Positions 63,920 to 64,000 of a stretch of 64,000 nucleotides of DNA are shown here, piece by piece. A program made the position numbers and the translations under genes. The stretch comes from Muscardinus avellanarius (lineage: Eukaryota; Chordata; Mammalia; Rodentia; Gliridae): positions 38,050,124-38,114,123 of the forward strand of contig OY726565.1 in the NCBI GenBank assembly GCA_963383645.1, read 5' to 3'. The stretch's first letter is position 1. Each line of letters opens with the position of its first letter. A model generated the notes under the pieces. The model had not been told where the DNA came from. It saw only the letters and a list, made by a program, of their open reading frames with translations, and did not search any database.

Positions 63920-64000
63920 GTGAATATCACATAGAAGAAGAATATCTTTATTTATAATTAAGTTATAAAAGTGAGATGTGAACACCAGTGATTGACAAGA

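Noticed and set aside
2955..63032. Dozens of 60-130-residue frames with recurring strings such as [14 protein letters not shown] or RDPPVSASQ
   Set aside because: They are translations of the reversed and forward SINE copies in several frames. Their repetition follows the SINE positions, not genes.
63920..63957. Stop codon at about 63955 as the real end of the protein
   Set aside because: A good donor (AATG|GTGAAT) comes before it, and DOP1A is known to continue for well over 1000 more residues.

Overview
The window is mammalian nuclear DNA holding the 5' portion of one large protein-coding gene on the + strand, DOP1A (DOPEY1). I found 17 coding exons with intact reading frame and GT-AG introns. 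They run from the start codon at 17368 to a donor after 63919 and encode about 1032 N-terminal residues of a protein that is about 2460 residues in human. The rest of the gene lies beyond the right edge. No second gene, tRNA, rRNA or CRISPR array was found. Positions 1-17314 look like the intron in front of the first coding exon; I saw no CpG island or core promoter there.

The introns are packed with SINEs, far more than 100 copies on both strands. Nearly all are dimers: a left half related to 7SL RNA (B1/Alu-like), an A-rich linker, and a right half related to tRNA (ID-like). This B1-dID/MEN architecture is known from squirrel-related rodents (Sciuromorpha: squirrels, dormice and possibly mountain beaver). 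Standalone ID monomers and L1 3' ends like those I associate with sciurids agree. I infer a sciuromorph rodent, but the SINE consensus here differs from the ground-squirrel form I remember, so I do not name a species.

The dimers fall into three diagnostic groups, named here for use in the feature list. Group I has a CATTCGGGAGGCTGAGA core, a linker TTTCAAAATAAAGAATAAAA, and often ends CCCCAGACCCGC. Group II has CGCAGGTTCGAAGCCAGCC, a linker TTTCCAAATAAAATATAAAA and GGTCTGGGAGTATAGCC. Group III is shortened: GAAGCCAGC..GCTGGCTTAAGAGACC replaces the middle of the left half, and the right half ends GGGCTTCCAGGAACCCCAG. A variant, IIIb, keeps GGGTTCCATCCCCAG.

Layout: 1-17314 is upstream intron with SINEs, a TSD-flanked composite of an L1 3' end plus a 50-bp-period GC-rich minisatellite (4724-5950), a degraded L1 (about 9535-11195), a younger L1 (12135-13546), a MIR and two LTR fragments. 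17315-31016 holds coding exons 1-5. 31017-47393 holds exons 6-12. 47394-55648 is a long intron with an L2 and a Tigger DNA transposon remnant. 55649-63919 holds exons 13-17.

DOP1 proteins are large peripheral membrane proteins. With MON2 they act at the Golgi/trans-Golgi network and endosomes in membrane traffic, and mammalian DOP1A has been linked to kinesin-1 recruitment. Nothing in the repeats appears to break the gene. The points most worth a second look are the minisatellite-L1 composite, the hairpin-remodelled SINE group III, the repeated insertion of SINEs into the A-rich linker of older SINEs, and two upstream ATGs in the exon that carries the start codon.
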